Shown: positions 6,056 through 6,056 of the stretch, in pieces
How positions within the stretch are numbered: position 1 is the first letter of the stretch
How the letters are laid out: every line of letters starts with the position of its first letter
Assembly (NCBI GenBank): GCA_021823635.1
Contig: JAKANT010000116.1
Location: forward strand, 1-6,056
Origin: Pseudomonadota bacterium
GTDB lineage: Bacteria > Pseudomonadota > Gammaproteobacteria > Burkholderiales > Burkholderiaceae_F
Length of the DNA stretch: 6,056 nt
Direction of reading: 5' to 3'
Made by a program: the position numbers and the translations under genes
Notes under the pieces: model-generated
What the model was told of the DNA's origin: nothing
The model's database searches: none
What the model saw: only the letters and a program-made list of their open reading frames with translations

Positions 6056-6056
6056 A

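Noticed and set aside
5941..6056. A plus-strand open reading (RRGYLLARSILQELLRGAG and on) at the right edge, considered as a separate gene
   Set aside because: It has no start codon or ribosome site within the window, is under 40 codons, and cannot be separated from chance in GC-rich sequence.

Overview
The window looks like ordinary chromosomal core sequence from a GC-rich betaproteobacterium, probably of the Burkholderiales or a close relative. The call rests on the gene order (argJ, DUF815 ATPase, mutT facing yacG, zapD, coaE, pilD, pilC), on protein signatures such as a betaproteobacterial-type ZapD and a type IV pilus PilC/PilD pair, and on the strong G/C preference at third codon positions. 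No mobile element, CRISPR array, tRNA or rRNA is visible. No gap between genes exceeds about 30 bases.

Left half, plus strand (2-2600): three genes joined by ATGA stop/start overlaps. They are the 3' part of argJ (arginine biosynthesis, 5' end outside the window), a DUF815-family P-loop ATPase of unknown role, and a MutT-type Nudix hydrolase. The Nudix protein carries a shortened C-terminal tail that I read as the remnant of a thiamine-phosphate-synthase-like domain.

Right half, minus strand (2602-6056): five genes transcribed leftwards and tightly packed, pilC (5' end incomplete), pilD, coaE, zapD, yacG. They combine type IV pilus assembly (inner-membrane platform and prepilin peptidase), the last step of CoA synthesis, an FtsZ-bundling division factor and a small zinc protein that inhibits DNA gyrase. 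The two gene sets converge with one base between the stop codons of mutT and yacG, so there is no room for a separate terminator.

I see no new multi-gene system. The points most worth checking are: a 9-bp perfect hairpin that buries the pilD start codon; the half-lost ThiE-like domain on the Nudix protein, preceded by in-frame direct repeats; the loss of PilC similarity in the last ~100 bases of the window; the 38-base pilD/coaE overlap with its atypical CoaE N-terminus; and the uncharacterised ATPase coupled to argJ and mutT.
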